Assembly: GCA_019096065.1 (NCBI GenBank)
Contig: JAGUCH010000007.1
Span: 1,076,501-1,140,500, forward strand
Length of the DNA stretch: 64,000 nucleotides
From: Paracyclopina nana
Taxonomy: Eukaryota > Arthropoda > Copepoda > Cyclopoida > Cyclopettidae
Direction: 5' to 3'
Shown here: one piece after another, positions 10,821 to 22,500 of the stretch
Numbering within the stretch: the stretch's first letter is position 1
Layout of the letters: each line of letters starts with the position of its first letter
Translations under genes and position numbers: made by a program
The notes under the pieces: generated by a model
Told to the model about the DNA's origin: nothing
What the model saw: only the letters and a program-made list of their open reading frames with translations
The model's database searches: none

Positions 10821-12538
10821 TCACTCTAGTACAAGATTGATGTAGTCTTCTCCAAATGCTCCATGTTTGTAAGCATAGGGATGCCTCAATTTGTAAGCGC
10901 GAAATGTATCAGTTGGGACGATTTGCCTCTGGTGGATGTATCGACTTCCAAAAATTGTACTGCCAGTACATTCTATTTGGCCTAAAGAGAACCACAGCTG
11001 AAAAGCAGGGGGAAAAGTTATAGAAATAAAGGTGACTCAAAGTCAAGTTCAAGGCCATTTTGCAGCAACAGCAGCCACCCACAGTGGATTATTAGGGCTC
11101 ATAAAAAATATCAATAATAATTTCATGACATTTTACAATTTGAGTTTTTTCACGCAGAATTGCCCACTGTGCAGGATTGCATCTTATATGTGGGAACACT
11201 TCTTGCGTATATTGTTATTATTATGCAGCAGTGACATTATTACATTTTCTGGGAAATGCAAGCCATAACAACAACAACAGCTTAATTATGCACCATTCAT
11301 TCCCAGCTTAAAATTGAGGAAGTTCCACAAAAAATGAGACACTAGTGGCCCAACTACAAAATGGTCAATGAAAACGAACGGTAAATTCAGAGCAAAGATG
11401 GGTATTATGCCAAAGTGACCGGTAGAGCAGACAAAGGAAACAGGGAATAAACCGGTTTTTCCCAAATTTACATAGTTTTTCAGAGCTATGCAAGCTGTCC
11501 CAAAAATAACAGGACAATTGCTTCAAATTCAACCACAGAATAAAAAAACAACCACATGCTTCACAAAGAAGAACTTTTTGAGTTCGTTGAACCTTTTTTG
11601 TGCGGTCAGGAAAAAAGTAACTGTTCTTTTTAGGGCGGGAGTTGGCCTCTGATAAAATAAAAGAGGACGGGCAGTTCAGCTTTTTTATGCGTCAGACTTT
11701 GGGTAACAAACATAATGCATCATCCTTTGCATGATGTTCCAAGATTCTATTTAGAGCTCATTTTCAAGTTCAAGGGCAATTGTTGAGAAGACCCAACCTC
11801 AAAAGTGCAATTGTTTTCACCTTGAATTTCGCCCATTTTTCAATATTGCATTCAGCTCTGGCTCAATTCACTTGAGCGAGATTTTACAATTTTTTGTTTG
11901 TCTTGGATGCAGCATAAAAAAATGCTTGCAAGAAGATGTGGTTATGTTGATGCGATGACGAACAACATTATCTTCTTTTCAGCAAAAATTGGATAATTGT
12001 CAATGTGTAGTATTTTACTTCCCTGTCTGTAGAGCTTGTGAAGAAGTCGTATGCTATCAAAAAAAATATATAGCATAGAGCAAAAACCAAGGAAACCGCA
12101 ACTTTTTTTTTTGCACGAAATATCAAATTAATATAATCTTTTGGATCTTAATGGTTTTCACCTAATGTTTATGTTAAAAATCATTTTTTTCTGAATAAAA
12201 CTAACCACTTTAAAATTATTCTAAAATTCTAAATTAAGGCTAGATAAACTCATAATTCGAGCTAACTATAGTCGAAATACCCCATTAAAATAACTCATTA
12301 TCTGATTAAACAGCTATTCAAAATTAACCCATAGTTTGATCACCAAAATAACTTTTAATATATTATTGATTCTTTTCTAACAATAACAGACTTTTTATTC
12401 TTTTTATTGATAAAAAGTAGAAGCCCTTGCTTTACTTGAATACTGCTATTTAATTGAATTCTTGAAATGCCTCAAAAACAAGCAAAAATCAGTGTTACTT
12501 ACCAAAATGCCCATGAACATCAGAGTTGCAGCCTTCAT
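10821..12538 (-). CDS. Small secreted protein, unknown family
   Basis: Two exons (12503-12538 and 10821-10997) encode 70 residues. Exon 1 is ATG plus 11 codons ending at a consensus donor GTAAGT; exon 2 follows a pyrimidine-rich acceptor (ccctgcttttcag). The join is phase 0 and brings together a complete signal peptide (MKAATLMFMGILLWFSLGQ). The mature part of about 50 residues is rich in Tyr, His and Arg, contains the pattern RAYKLRHPYAYKHGAFGEDY, and has no cysteine after the predicted signal region. I do not recognise the family. It could be a secreted peptide or hormone-like precursor, but no dibasic cleavage sites stand out. The 1.5-kb intron shows no other gene. Confidence rests on the splice sites and the restored signal peptide. 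Confidence 0.65.
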
Positions 12539-13179
12539 GTTGATTGTTGCTTCCTTTTTTTAATAATTAACGCATAAATTATTAACAACAGTGCAGCAAA
12601 CACGAGACATGAACCGGCCCCCCGAAATACTGAATTTACAAAAGATTAGCACCGAATTGTGACCCGCACAGAGGTGCGGTCGTCTGCCAACTAAATATGC
12701 CTCAAATCATCAACAGGCAACATCAATTTTACGCAGGAGCAACACGCTACGCAATTCGTGCGTACGCGCGCGCCCACGTGGTGCGTCATGACGCAATCTT
12801 CGGCTATATCATGGGGAATCTTAAGGTAACAGCTAAATAGCAGTACAGTTACACTTTTCGCCGCGGGACATTTGACTCGCGCCGGACTTTTCTGGTTTTT
12901 CAAGAAGATGCATGAATCGTTGGTGCATTTTTTGCGGTGATTGACAAGAAGCTCGGCCTTTTTTTGATTCTTTGTCATTGGATCACACAACTTCCCACGT
13001 GGATTACATTCTTTGCTCTGATAGCGATGAGTCCGCTGGATTCCACTAATTGCAAAGTTGATCGACCGGAAAAAGACAAAGAGGCAAATATAAAAATTAA
13101 TTAGAGCATATATTCGGTTTTATTTCTTATATCGATAGCAAGAAATTGTACATACTTTTTTCGTATGAAAATCAGCTTT
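12539..13179. other. Spacer, no supported gene
   Basis: This is probably the promoter and 5' UTR of the small secreted gene, plus the 3' flank of the next minus-strand gene. A 99-residue minus ORF (12990-12691) has no recognisable features. Confidence 0.4.
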
Positions 13180-13577
13180 TCAGAATTTTCTTCCCTTCAC
13201 AGATCTCTTCTTCTTCTTCTTGGGTTTGACTTCAGCTTTTGGAGCTTGCTCGGTTTTAGGAGCTTGCTCAGCTTTTGGAGCTTGCTCGGCTTTTGGAGCT
13301 TGCTCGGCTTTTGGAGCTTGCTCAGATCTGGACGAAGAATCGCCTCCGCAACGCACGCAATCGCAAGGAGTCTAAAAATGAAAAAAAATCTACTAAAAAA
13401 TCCAGAGAAATACGGCCATTTCTCACTAACTTCCGAAGCCATCTTATTCATTTCTAGCATGAATTTGACGGTATCGAAAGAGCCATCAGGTTCCCTTTTA
13501 GTCAATGCCAATTGCTTCCTTAGAGTGATCCGGAATTGCTTGAAGAGCTCAATACTTTCTTGCTCCTCCCTGTCCAT
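13180..13577 (-). CDS. Small lysine-rich protein with EQAPKA tandem repeats, unknown function
   Basis: Exon 1 (13431-13577) encodes 49 residues starting MDREEQESIELFKQF, predicted helical and charged. Exon 2 (13180-13371) starts TPCDCVRCGG, then has five tandem copies of the hexapeptide EQAPKA (one reads EQAPKT), then a basic tail KPKKKKKRSVKGRKF. Reading straight through the 59-bp intron gives a Phe-rich sequence and frame change, so splicing (GAA|gttagt ... ttttag|ACT) is preferred. Total 112 residues. The CDCxxC cluster could bind metal, and the basic tail could be a nuclear signal or RNA/DNA contact. I do not recognise the family, and the true start could lie in an unseen upstream exon because a short open stretch precedes the ATG. 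Confidence 0.55.
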
Positions 13578-14444
13578 TTTCCAGCCTTTCTTTTCTGCTT
13601 TTGAGCTTGACGAGCGTTTTCAAATTGCAACGATGTTAATGCGACGGATTGGCGAGATTTTTCTTGATTAGTTGATTTAAACGGAAATCCGAATTTAACG
13701 GTTGACTCGGGTTGAGAGCTGAGCGGAATCAGGAAACAGAGCTACCAGAAGGATGAAGCCAAAAACACCCTAATATTGCCAAAATCAGCCGAATTCAATT
13801 TGTGAGGCTTAAAAAATCTCTATACTGCAATAACCTGTATTCTAATGAATTTTCTGGCCTGAAAATTCGCAAAGCCATAAACTGATCGAAATGTTTAGAG
13901 CTCGCAGAAATGGTGTTTGAGTTCTATTAACATGTCTTATAATCTCAAGCCGAAATTAATGTCCGGGCTTACTGAACAACTCAGTAGAGCTGAGCAATCA
14001 GAGTAAATTTCAGGGTAATTTATGGTTATTTCTGGCATTATCTTCTAAATGACTGCAGGAAAGAATCGAATCATCTTATTTAGAAATTAGATTCAACAGC
14101 TTTTTGATCAACATCACAATTTCACATATGCGAAAATCGAGCATGAGGTGAGAGCGTTAGTGGTCATAATTAATTATTTCCGCCAAACAACGTCAAAACA
14201 AACATCTCATTTAATGGGCAAAAGGAGCGCAATGTTGAATGCTTTTTGAATGAGGATATTAAATCATGTTTTTTCACAACTACAATTTGCCAATTTCGCG
14301 AGATAAATATAGATGATAGTTGTTTACCTTTTTAACAAGAATGTCCATAAAGCTTTGACAGTATCTGGTAACACTTTTTGTGTTTTTACTTCAGATCTGA
14401 CAGCTGACATCGGTCAACAACAACTCAGCCTCTCAGGTTGGGGT
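13578..14444. other. Spacer, no gene seen
   Basis: AT-rich sequence between divergent genes; presumably holds the promoter and 5' UTR of TMEM19. Confidence 0.4.
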
Positions 14445-15588
14445 ATGATCCTCATAAAAGAGTTTTCCAAAGAAGAGTTGGATGCTGAGTTGGTAAACAT
14501 GTCAAAATATGAGCAAGTCCACAAGTTCATTTGGCTGATGGCTGTCATCAACTTCATCTCCCTAAATTACTTGATTTATTTCTTCTCTGGAGGAATGGAC
14601 GATTCCACTGTGACTCCCTGGAGATGGGCAGGTAAAATCCGCTGCAATGGAGTCGACGCGCGAATTATGACGAAGATTTTTTGGCGTTGCAGCTGCAGTG
14701 TTTATACCAATATTGATTTCAAGCTATGGCTTGAAGAAGAAGAGCCTTTCCAAGTCTGGGGCTTTGCTCGGCATATTTGTCGGATTCTTCTTGATAATTT
14801 GCCACTGGGCCTTTTTCTGGGCACTATTGGCCTTTTTCCTCTCCAGCTCCAAAGTGACCAAGTACAAGGTATGCACAACACTTGAATTGCATGACATCGT
14901 CATAATTGGTTCATTTTCAAAGGCCGAAGAGAAAAGAAAGATCGAAGGCTCGGAATTCAAGGAGGGTGGACAGAGGAATTGGCTGCAGGTATTTTGCAAT
15001 GGCGGAGTGGCCTTCCAAATCTGCCAAGTTTATGTTGTGTCTGTTGGCGTGGCCAAGGACTATCCCATGGATTTTTTCAGGCTGCCATTTGCCTCGTTTT
15101 TGTCCTCGGCAGTTCTGGGCTCCCTTGCCTGCTGTAACGGTGACACGTGGGCATCTGAAATTGGATCTGTGAGGCCAAGTCCAATCCACATTTGGACTTG
15201 GAAGCCAGTTCCTCAGGGCACAAATGGAGGCGTCACAATTGTTGGCTTATTGGCCAGCTTTGCGGGTGGAGCCTTTGTTGGCCTCTTCTTTTGGATTGGA
15301 CTGCTCACAGTTGCTGAAAGCTTGGCGGTGACCTCAGCTGTGCCCCAATGGAGGCTGATTTTGCTTGGGGGCTTGGCTGGATTGATTGGCAGCATCATTG
15401 ACTCCTTGGCTGGAGCCTTTTTCCAGTTCTCTGGCTGGAGCGAAGAGCATGGATGTGTAGTCCAAGAGCCGGGTCCAAATGTGAAACGTATTTCAGGATA
15501 TGCACTGTTGGACAATCACACTGTAAACTTACTGTCAAGTTTGGCAACTGCTGCCATCACGCCCTATATTGCAATGCGTATGTTTTGA
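14445..15588 (+). CDS. TMEM19: Transmembrane protein 19 homologue (DUF92/TMEM19 family)
   Basis: Exons 14445-14631, 14693-14868 and 14923-15588 give 342 residues (human TMEM19 has 336). Strong family signatures are visible: SPWRW-type (TPWRWAG), GLKKKSLSKSGALLG, FLSSSKVTK, EFKEGGQRNWLQVFCNGGV, GDTWASEIG, VPQGTNGGVTIVG, GGLAGLIGSIIDSLAGA and LLDNHTVNLLSS. It is a multi-pass membrane protein. The plant and bacterial relatives (DUF92, including VTE6 phytyl-phosphate kinase) suggest an enzymatic polyprenyl-phosphate role, but the animal function is not established. The second intron (54 bp) is a multiple of three and lacks stops, so an unspliced reading is also open. The final residues MRMF differ from the human tail. 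The 3' half is tandemly duplicated downstream. Confidence 0.93.
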
Positions 15589-16258
15589 GCAACATACTCA
15601 AGTTTTCAACAATATGAATCATGTGAGCATTATTTGCAGTGACTGCAAAATCACTTTGAAAAAGTCCTCACGCTATGCAAAATACACTGGAATTTATTTT
15701 TTCACTTGTATGCTCTCTTTGAATTTGTTTGTTGTAACGGTGACACATGGGCATCTGATATTGGATCTGTGAGGCCAAGTCCGATCCACATCTGCACTTG
15801 GAGGCAAGTTCCTCAGGGCACAAGTGGAGGCGTTACAATTGTTGGCTTATTGGCTAGTTGCTGAAAGCTTGGCAGTGACCTCAGCTGTGCCCCAACCAAT
15901 GGAGGCTGATATTGCTTGGGGGCTTGGTTGGATTGATAGGCAGCATCATTGACTCTTTGGCTGGAGCATTTTTCTAGTTCTCTGGCTGGAACCATGAACA
16001 TGGAAGCGTAGTCCAAGAGCCGGGTCCAAATGTGAAAAACATTTCAGGATATGCCTTGTTGGACAACCATACTGTCAACTTACTGTCAAGTTTGGCAACT
16101 GCCGCCATCACACCCTATTTTGCAAAGTGTATGTTTTGAGCAGCATACTTTCAACAATATGAGAATGATTTGCAGTGACTGCAAAATCACTTTGGAAAAG
16201 TCCGCACACTATGCAAAATACACTGGAATTTATTTTTTCACATGCATGCTCTTTTCAA
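15133..16258 (+). repeat. Tandem duplication spanning the TMEM19 3' end and MTBP 3' end
   Basis: Unit 1 (about 15133-15722) and unit 2 (about 15733-16258) are offset by about 600 bp. Both begin TGTAACGGTGACACnTGGGCATC and end in a segment with ATACACTGGAATTTATTTTTTCAC, which in unit 2 contains the stop codon and last codons of MTBP. Unit 1 keeps the working TMEM19 end; unit 2 keeps the working MTBP end. Confidence 0.88.
15731..16140 (+). pseudogene. Broken copy of the TMEM19 terminal exon
   Basis: It matches TMEM19 from the GDTWASE region to the stop. It has lost about 50 bp after GTTGGCTTATTGGC, gained bases near CCCCAACCAATGG, and has CAG changed to TAG in the sequence corresponding to AFFQFSGW. 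It therefore cannot encode a TMEM19 end. Confidence 0.88.
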
Positions 16259-18465
16259 AGTTGACTACAAATCCAGCATTTTGCTTGGCCACCATGGACA
16301 ACCACTGCTTCGTACTGCTTGTGTTCTTGGGCATATCTTTGGCAAACACATTGCACATGTCAAACAGCTTTTTGAAGCAGGGCCTGAACAAGGCATCTTT
16401 TTCTGTGATCTTCAAGTCTTGCAATGCAGTATACACAGCCATACGTAATTTTTGCCTGAAAATATTAACATTATTGAAGCTTAGAAGGAAAAAGCGAGCT
16501 TTGTTTTGGTACTCACTTGAAAATGTCCTGGGGATCTTTGGCACTTTTACTAGTCTTTCTTGGAGTCCTCCGAAGGACTCTTTCCAACTTCTTGGGCTCC
16601 TCCTTTTTGGTCTGACCCACATTTGCTTGAGAGGGTGTGGTTTTGTCATCCTCTTTCTTGGTTTGGACCACAGTTTGGCAAGCATTGAGGCCGTGGCATG
16701 TGGAGGCTGTCTCACGACTGCCCACATAAATTTGCTGGGTTTTGGCATACGCCAAATCATTCTTCTCACTTGAATCCGACTTGTTGTAGTAGATATCGTG
16801 ATATTGAGTCACCAAGCAGTCGGGCCACGAAATCTTTTGCCTCAGATCGAGCTCAGACAGATCCGGGTTGATGATGGGCTTACTTTTAGATGGGTGGATT
16901 ATTGAGGTGCCGTGAGCCTTGGGCAATCCCTCAGCTGTGAAATGCTCGAGCATCTCTTTGGCCTCCAATATGACAAAGTCTCCAGAGGGCACCATCATCA
17001 TCTTGTCCTCATTGTTTTGCAGAGCTTTCTTCCTTTCCTCGTTTTTCTGCTTGCAATGCTCGACAAACGCCAGAAATCTCTTCTCGTCACTTTCCAGCTT
17101 TGGCATCGCCTCGCTAAATGGCAAAGTTCGACAACTTTGGCACTCCTTGTGATTAGGCAGAGCCATCGTTTGTGGCTTCAGCTTGAGGACTTTGTTCAGA
17201 ACAGCCAAGGCATCTTTTTCGAGGTCTTGGTCAACGAACGTTTTATCCGGATTTCTCCGCTTCATTTCCTCCATGACTTTGGGCAGAGCCAAGTCTATGT
17301 AGGCTTTGAGGTCTTCAAGGTCTTCGAAAAGCGTCTCTTCGAAGACGTTGATTTCTTCGATGAATTCCTTGGTGGAGTCTTTCGTAAACAGAATGTCATG
17401 GATGACGTCACTCTTCTTGACGAATCCTGCCAATGCAACGTTGGGATCCAGGACAATGCACATCTTTTCAAGGCAATTCCTTTCTTCGTACCTGTTGGCA
17501 AGGTTGGGAGCATCGCAAATCATCAAGTACGTTGATTTGAGGGATTTGCCAGCCAACTCATGGTCGATCTCCAAGGAGTGAGAGCCATCCAGAATGGCCT
17601 TTTTCCAGCCTTCGGTGGTGCGCAGGCTGGACTTTTTGGCCTGGAGAAAAGCGCCTTTGCTCGCGGTGCTCTCAAACCTCTCCAGCTTGGCTATGATGCA
17701 GAAATCGGGTCCGAACATGTCGTGACTGCTGAGGAAATCCTCGGACATGTCATCGTCACTGGACAGCAATGAAGTCCTCAAGATGAACCTTGACTTGGTC
17801 AAGTAATACTGGGGAATGGTCACAATGGAGCATTTGGACAAGACCTTCAGCCTCTGAGAAACCAGGGAATTTCTCCAATCTGTGTCATCAGTGTCATCCA
17901 ATGCTGACAGTTCAAAGGCTCCCATGTGCTGAAAGGACATGGAGTCATCGTCAAAAAAGGCCAGAGATCCTCTCCAAAAGAGGTTGGCATCGATGAATTC
18001 GTGGAGTGATGACGCATCAGCCACTGAAACCAATTCCATTCTCAGATCTTGAACATATGAAGTATAATTGGCTTTGGCATCCAGCTTGTTGTAAACCACA
18101 TAGATGGCGCCACCATGCCAATCCACGCACCGTTTCAGAGCTCCATAGAGGCTCGATGGGAGCTTTTTGACTGAAGGTAGCGTATCAGTGAACCACAAAA
18201 CATCGAGTAAATACTCGTGGCCTCCATTCTTTGGCAGCGCATCTAAGACAGAGTGCAAATTTGACGCTATGGGTGTGCAGTTTTCAGAGAATTCGGGCAC
18301 TTTCTCCTCAGTAAGCTCCATTTTCCAGCTGGTGTGGATTTGAGTCCATTCCACTTTTTGTATGGTGCCGGCCAAACTTGCCCACTGCTCTTGCTTGTAA
18401 GCTGACTTCGAGGCTCCAAATTTGGTGGCGAGAGCATAACAAAAGCGATTTCTTTTGCAATGCAT
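16230..18465 (-). CDS. MTBP: MTBP homologue (Mdm2-binding protein, Treslin partner)
   Basis: Exons 16517-18465 and 16230-16455 encode 724 residues (human 904). MTBP is the animal Sld7-like partner of Treslin/TICRR needed for CDK-dependent origin firing. Recognisable family segments are GALKRCVDWHGGAIYVVYN (human GALKHLREWYSAKITI), ANLFWRGSLAFFDDD, ILEAKEMLEHFTAEGLPKA (human LLDAKELLKYFTSDGLP), PIINPDLSELDLRQKISWPDC, and a C-terminal helical domain LFRPCFKKLFDMCNVFAKDM (human CSQRLFEISKFYLKDLKTS). The ATG gives MHCKRNRFCYALATKF. The donor within TTCAA|gtgagt restores Lys in phase 2. The last codons overlap the second unit of the tandem duplication shared with TMEM19, and the two genes converge. 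Similarity is moderate, as usual for this fast-evolving family. Confidence 0.85.
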
Positions 18466-19504
18466 GCTTATGTGGTCGCAAAAATTGCAGCTTTGATTCC
18501 CGGGTCAATTCATTGTTTTTGTTTACGTTCTGCAACAGCGTTACCTGATGGCTATTTTGGGCCGAGTTAATCGCCAATTTGTCTATTTTAAAAGCTTTAA
18601 CGATGGACCTCATCAATAAAAGATTAACCAGTTTAATGTTCCATCAAATAGAAAAAGAGGGAAAATTCTCCACAAACATTTTGTAAAGAAATCTCATTAA
18701 ATGAAATTTGCAGTTTAGCGTTTACTTGGTGATAAAGTTGAAATTATTTTTACTAATTTTCAAAATACGGATGGTCATAGCCAAGACTTAATAATTGAAT
18801 TGCAGCTAAATATTTAATCAATTTAACGCACTAATGTCCCAAAATAAAAACGATCGTTACATTGGCAACTAACAAAATGCACGCGGACAACTGATGTTGT
18901 TTACTAAGGTCAGTCATTTTAACTTTTCTAGGGCATTAAGAATTGTTGTTCCTTCTCTAATGGGAGGAGATCAACCTGAAAATAGTTGTTTAGCATGAAA
19001 AATTGACAAAAATTATAATTTAAGGAGAGTTGGGTTTTTTGAAGAGGCAAATCAACCAAAATAAAAGGGCAAAAACGAGTTCCTCAATTACTAAAATTGG
19101 CTTGACTTTAATTCGGTCTCTCGTCTGATCGGCCCCATAGCAAAATCTCGTGAAATTGCAACGCGTATTCTTCGAAAGGGTGAGTCTTTTTTCAAGGCGA
19201 CTGTCAGGCCGAATTTCGTCTCTTGCCTCATGTTTCAAGCGCTTGTCGCCAATTTAAGCCTATTTTCTCGCGATTCTAGTCCCAATCAGTGCAGAAAATC
19301 AGAGCTCAACTTTTGCCTGCTTCTACTGTTATGCAATTGCGCGTCGTCTGAAAAAAGCTTAGTTAACAGCGCTCTCGTATTGAAGAAGGTCGAAAAAGTC
19401 GCGCTATATTTTAGGTGCATTGTCAATTAGCTCAAATCATTTTCAAAGTTGGTCCAATTTGGATGTTGATTAAAACAACATGTGCTTTTTATTTACTTAA
19501 GAAA
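18466..19504. other. Divergent intergenic region, no gene seen
   Basis: About 1 kb between the MTBP and CLU starts; presumably holds both promoters. Short ORFs on either strand show no features. Confidence 0.4.
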
Positions 19505-22500
19505 ATGAGTGTGTCCGAGACAGAGGAAGGAATTGAGAAGGGTGCAATGGACAAAAAGGAGAAAGAGGAGACTTCCAAGGAGAAAGAAGACCACGAGGTC
19601 GCCTTGAAAAAGGAGGCCAAGGATGACCAGGATGTGGTCTTTGTTCAAGACGTCGGTTTCACCGTCAAGATCCATGCCCCCAATTGTGAACCCTTTGACA
19701 TCCAGGTACCTCTTTCTTCTTGACGTCTGAATTTTTATTTATTTAAATGCTATATTTTCTGTGTAGGTGTCTTCAATGGAATTGGTGCAGGAAATCCATC
19801 AAGTGCTCATGGATCGAGAAGAGACTTGTCATCGCACCTGCTTTTCTCTCCAACTCAATGGCATGACACTGGACAACTTTGCTGAACTTAAGTCCATCGA
19901 AGGCCTTGTCGATGGAGCTGACTTGAAAGTCATCGAGGAGCCCTACACCGTCCGCGAGGCTCGCATTCATGTCAGGCATGTCCGGGACTTGCTCAAGTCT
20001 GTGGACAGCGCTGATGCCTATGCTGGCCAAGACGGTGCTTCGCTTGCCTATTTGAACATGGTCTGCTCGAACGATTTGAAGGCTGCTAAAGGCCAGCCAA
20101 GTCCCTTAAACAGCCACATTGATTGCACTCCACCAGACTTCATTATGCCAGGCTCAACTGACCGGCCTCTGTTGCCCTTGCACTTGAGCACCAACACCAG
20201 CCAGAACAACAAAGACAAGTTGGCATGCATCAAAGTCTTGACCACTTCAGCTTGGAATCCTCCTCCAGGATTCCGGAGGATGCGCGGGGATCTCATGTAA
20301 CATTCTTGCTTCAATGTAATGGTGAAATAGTTAAGAGCTCTGCCTTTTAGGTATATTTTTGTGACAACCCTGGAGGACAAGCGTGTGCACATCACAGCCT
20401 CGCTCAAAGGCTTCTACGTCAACCAGATGACTGAGGAGGTCTTTAATCCTAAGCCAGCCTCCCAAGGCCACCAATACCACTCCTTGGTAGATCTCCTGTC
20501 CCAAATCAGTCCTGGCTTCAAGAAGAACTTTGCTCAGCTCCAGAAGAAGCGAACTCAGAGGCATCCCTATGAACGAGTAGCCACTCCGTACCAAATCTAC
20601 ACTTGGATGTCGCCCCAAATTGATCACACCATCGATGCCATCCGGGCTGAGGATGCATTCTCATCCAAATTGGGATATGAGGAGCACGTGCCAGGTCAAA
20701 CCAGGGACTGGAACGAAGAGTTGCAAACAACTCGAGAGCTGCCGAAGAAGAACCTGCCTGAGAGGCTGTTAAGGGAGCGAGCTGTGTTCAAGGTCCACAG
20801 TGACTTTGTGTCTGCGGCCACTCGGGGCGCAATCGCTGTCATTGATGGCAATGTCATGGCCATCAACCCGAGTGAGGATCCAAAGATGCAAATGTTCATC
20901 TGGAACAATATCTTCTTCAGCCTGGGCTTTGACGTCAGGGATCATTACAAGGATCTTGGCGGAGATGCAGCCGCCTTTGTGGCCCCTCGTAATGACCTTC
21001 AGGGCGTGAAGGTCTACAATGCTGTCGACCTTGAGGGCTTGTACACACTTGGCACAGTGGTCGTGGATTATCGTGGCTACAGGGTCACAGCCCAGTCCAT
21101 CATCCCTGGGATCCTGGAGAGGGAGCAGGAGCAGTCTGTGGTGTACGGCAGCATTGATTTTGGCAAGACTGTGGTCACCCATGCAAAATATATGGACTTG
21201 CTCCAAAAGGCTGGCTCTCAATTGAAGATTCTTCCACACACTGTTATCAACAGCAAAGAAGAAGAGGTGCTATCATAGACTTAATCATTCAGCCTAATTT
21301 TAATTATTTTATATTTAGGTTGGGCTAAGCTCTTCTGTCGAGTGCAAAGGCATCATCGGCAATGATGGTCGTCACTACATCCTTGACCTCTTGAGGACGT
21401 TCCCACCAGACTTGAATTTCCTCGAGGTTGAAGGCATCGAGCTTAGCAAAGAGGCCAAAGCCTTGGGATTCCCCATTGTACACAAGCACAAATTATGCTG
21501 CTTGAGGCAAGAGCTCATTGACGCCTTTGTTGAAGCTCGGTACATGATGTTCATCAAGTACGCAGCTGTCCAACTTCAGCAGCTTGGCCTCAAAAAGCAG
21601 ATGGACTTGTTCAACAAGGAAGAGGCTGAAAAGGCTGCTTCTGCTGCCGCAGCTGAAAAGTCCGAAGATACCAACAAGGCAGAGTCCAAGCCCAAATTGG
21701 AGGAGGAAGAGGCGAAAAAGATTGTTGAATCTCTCACCGGTTCTATCGGAGGTGAAAAGGAGAAAATCGAAGAGTCCACCAAGGATATAGTGAAGAAAGC
21801 TGCTCTTGCTGTGGGCTCACTGAAGGAGACGGAATTCGACATTCGCTTTAATCCAGACGTCTTCAGCCCCGGTGTCATCCACAAGGACCAAGATGGGGAG
21901 TTCTTCAAGAAACAATGCCAACTGGTCAAGGATGCTTCGGACTTTTTGCTGACCACTCAAATCCCTGGGTTCATCCGTGATTGCCTGGATCACAGCTCAG
22001 CGCCCATGGATGGGCAGACATTGTCGGATAACCTGCACAACCGTGGCATCAATATGCGTTACATCGGTGTCATTGCAAACATGTTGTCGAAGGTGGAGCA
22101 ATTGGGCTATGTCATGTCAATCACCGTCAGTGAGATCATTGTGAGGTCCACCAAGCACATTTTCACTGCATACATGCAGAGCCTTGAGATGACTCATTTG
22201 AGTGCTGGCATAGCTCATTTCCTCAACTGCTTCCTCTCCAGCTCATCATCCTTGCCAATGCCAGCTTTGTGCGATGAGCTCAAATCCTTGTCGCTCACCT
22301 TGAAGGGGGGCAAAAAGAAGAGGCCAAACAATGCGAGAACGAAGCAGCCCTCGGGAAGTAACTTGACTGAAAACGACCAATGGACCAGCCTCACTCCCAA
22401 GGGCTTGTGGAAGCAAATCAACGAAGAGGCTCTGGCCTACTACAAATTCAGCCTCAATTCAGACCACGTGGATGGCATCTGCGAGGCCTTTGGCCTTCAG

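Noticed and set aside
12691-12990. 99-residue minus-strand ORF with several cysteines
   Set aside because: No signal peptide, domain, splice context or codon pattern supports it; it lies in the likely promoter region of the small secreted gene.
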